From Zygaena filipendulae (Eukaryota > Arthropoda > Insecta > Lepidoptera > Zygaenidae): a stretch of 64,000 nt of DNA. The DNA lies in the NCBI GenBank assembly GCA_907165275.2, contig OU015654.1, forward strand, positions 14,558,501 to 14,622,500, read 5' to 3'. Shown here piece after piece: positions 62,270-64,000 of the stretch. Below the pieces are notes generated by a model that saw only the letters and a program-made list of their open reading frames with translations, made no database searches and was not told the origin of the DNA. The position numbers and the translations under genes are program-made. Each line of letters begins with the position of its first letter. Positions within the stretch are counted from its first letter, which is position 1.

Positions 62270-63195
62270 TCTCTGCCAGCCTAGGTCACCAAAGAAAACC
62301 GCGCTGTCCTACGACGAACGGTTCGCAAGCTATACGAGTTTTAAATTTTTCAAGATGGCCGACAAAATGGCGGCCAGATCTTGGAAAATTCACTACTCGG
62401 GCACTTTTAGTCGTACAGGGCCGAACGACGGCTCAAATGCGAAGCCCCCTTGAGCTCTACCTCGTGGTAGCCTAAAAGGGGGGGGTCCGGGGGGGGCAAA
62501 AACCCCTATTTTTTAACACGAAATCCAAAGGGCCCGGTCCGTCCAAAGCCAACAAAGAAAACCCCGTTGTCGTACGACGGCTGCGAGCAGAGTTATACGC
62601 GATTTAAAATTTTAAAGATGGCCGACAAAATGGCCGCCAAATTTTCAAAAATTCACTGCTCAGCAGCCGCTTGGCCGACAGAGCTGTACGACGGCTTAAA
62701 TTAAAGGCCCCTCCGAGGACTATACGATGACGGTGTCAGAGGGGGGGGGTCGAAAGTGAAAATTTAAAACGCGATTTGAGTGTCCCAAGCGATTCGGTAG
62801 GGCCTCCCGAAGCCAATAATGAAAGTCCTACGGCTGTAGGATGTCGGGGAGCCGAGTTATAAATGAAACAAGAAATACAAGATGGCCGACAATATGGCCG
62901 CCGCAAAATTCAAACGGCCGTATCTCCGGCAATTTTGGGCGTACGGAGCCGATCGACGGCTTAAATGAATTGCCCCCGCAAGGTCTATATGCTAAAAATA
63001 TAAAAAGGGGGGGGTAAAATTTGGAAAATTAAATTTAAAATAGGGTATCTCAGGGGATGCGGTATGACCTCCTGAGACCAACAGTGGAAATCCCACTGCC
63101 GTACGACACCTACGAGCCGAGTTACAAATAAAATAAAATTTACAAGATGGCCGCCAAAATGGCCGCCAAAATCCTATCTCAGCTCCTATTGGAGA
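62270..63195 (-). repeat. Four ~264-bp degenerate monomers in the LINE 5' leader
   Basis: The landmark aagatggcc occurs at 62352, 62615, 62879 and 63144 (steps of 263, 264 and 265). Each is followed within about 12 bp by a second atggc. About 60-80 bp before it lies a gtacgacggc-like word, and about 60-70 bp after it another (gacggcttaaat). The four units therefore share an order of elements while the bases between have diverged. Tandem monomers in a LINE leader often act as promoter units. On the LINE sense strand the landmark reads ggccatctt, the core of YY1/Pho sites. Confidence 0.8.
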
Positions 63196-64000
63196 TAGGT
63201 TGCCCGAGTTTGGGCTCGTTGGATAGGTATCGGCGAGACCTATTCAATGAGCCAATGCGCGTACACCCCAGAAGAACCCCCGATTTTTAACAGCGAAAAA
63301 ACACACAAAAAATAACAAAAATCCTAATATTTTACACAATATACACAATTTACTTATTCTAACGGTATATTATATCTAGTTTAACCTAATTACACTTAAT
63401 TTGTACAAAACGGGGTTGCAAGGTGTCTCCAGAGCCAAAATAGCCGTGACCTTGAATTAAAAATGGTTATAACTTTGTTGTTTTTTGATAAAATTTTGAA
63501 ATTTTTTGGACTAATATAGAATGCACAGAGTACTATCGGATGGAAAAATAAAATATATGTGTCATCGATCACTTGAGCGAGTTATTTAATTTTGAAAAAG
63601 TAAAAATTTTGAAAACCTTGCAACTCCGGTTTCTGGATACCGTTTTCGGTGGTTGAGGTGTCAAATGAAAGGCCCCGCTGTCCCACACCCGGCTGCACTG
63701 CAAAAAGAAGCCGCACGCCTCTGCTTCGATGACCACGTGCCACGTGGTTTTTCGTTTTTTGCCGATGGTACTTCAACCGTTCACCGGAAAAATCCGGTGA
63801 AGGTACCGACGTGTAGAGCTCACAAAGGCGCACAAACTGACACTTCACAAACTAGGTGTCACAGATCGTTTAGAGGCAGCGTTGCACTTTGAAAATTTTA
63901 AATTTTTTATTTTTGGCAAAATACCCACTAAACTTTCACCGATTTTAAAAATTCTTTCACCATCACCTAGCGCTCGCCGAGACGCAACTTTTGGTGTATC
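63196..64000 (-). other. Distal 5' leader of the LINE or flanking DNA
   Basis: AT-rich sequence with no supported gene and no TTAGG. I treat it as the continuing 5' leader because no target repeat appears. The short inverted word ccaccgaaaacgg / ccggtttctggatacc region near 63630 has no known role. Confidence 0.4.

Larger units (their letters stand above)
56194..64000 (-). mobile_element. Near full-length TRAS-type LINE (continues past the window)
   Basis: Read on the minus strand, the order is: 5' leader (64000 or beyond, to 62006), ORF1 (62005-60530), ORF2 (60540-56851), 3' UTR (56850-56246) and a poly(A) tail of about 52 (56245-56194). The tail joins CCTAA repeats. This is the opposite orientation to the neighbouring LINE and matches TRAS-type telomere elements, which also have a long 5' leader of about 2 kb. 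Both frames are intact and all checked catalytic residues are present, so the copy may be active. The 5' junction is not in the window, so complete length and the right-hand TTAGG flank are unverified. Confidence 0.85.

Overview
The window is animal nuclear DNA, almost certainly from a moth or butterfly. Four things point there: long perfect (TTAGG)n arrays (the insect telomere repeat); telomere-seeking LINEs of the SART/TRAS type; Helitrons ending in CTAG inside A/T flanks, like lepidopteran Lep1; and many short-intron genes with very GC-rich exons in AT-rich surroundings. The exact species cannot be read from the sequence.

Layout. 1-2.4 kb: repeat debris and a Harbinger-type MITE. 2.4-3.7 kb (+): most of RSPH3, a radial spoke protein of motile cilia and sperm flagella. 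4.6-5.9 kb: a foldback composite repeat that recurs four more times. 7.3-11.6 kb: CpG-rich patches and AT-rich DNA. 11.6-14.9 kb (+): a three-exon PRDM13-like transcription factor gene. 16.0-17.3 kb: units of about 130 bp in inverted order. 18.3-23.1 kb (-): RpS4, complete in six coding exons, with the start codon alone in exon 1. 23.9-24.3 kb: a 440-bp near-perfect palindrome. 25.6-26.5 kb (-): an intronless ORF resembling bacterial D-erythronate dehydrogenase, a candidate horizontally acquired gene. 26.6-36 kb: mainly repeats and unannotated AT-rich DNA. 36.2-47.8 kb (+): complete AGL (glycogen debranching enzyme) in 16 coding exons, 1552 residues, with all checked catalytic residues present. 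Its frame continues past a TGA-C stop for about 198 codons to a hydrophobic tail.

48.9-64 kb looks subtelomeric or telomeric. In order it holds: a foldback repeat; a 3.9-kb nearly perfect (CAA)n array (about 1,309 units); eight perfect copies of a 15-mer ending in TTAGG; 25 TTAGG units; a 5'-truncated plus-strand LINE (SART orientation) with a poly(A) tail; about 127 more TTAGG units; and the poly(A) tail of a minus-strand LINE (TRAS orientation) that runs to the window end with intact ORF1 and ORF2. TTAGG lies on the plus strand, as expected if the chromosome end is to the right. The 5' leader of the second LINE has four degenerate monomers of about 264 bp. Each carries two motifs resembling YY1/Pho sites.

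The host genes (flagellar structure, neural transcription factor, ribosome, sugar-acid metabolism, glycogen breakdown) show no operon-like relationship. The strongest leads are the telomeric LINE/satellite block, the AGL extension and the denD-like gene.
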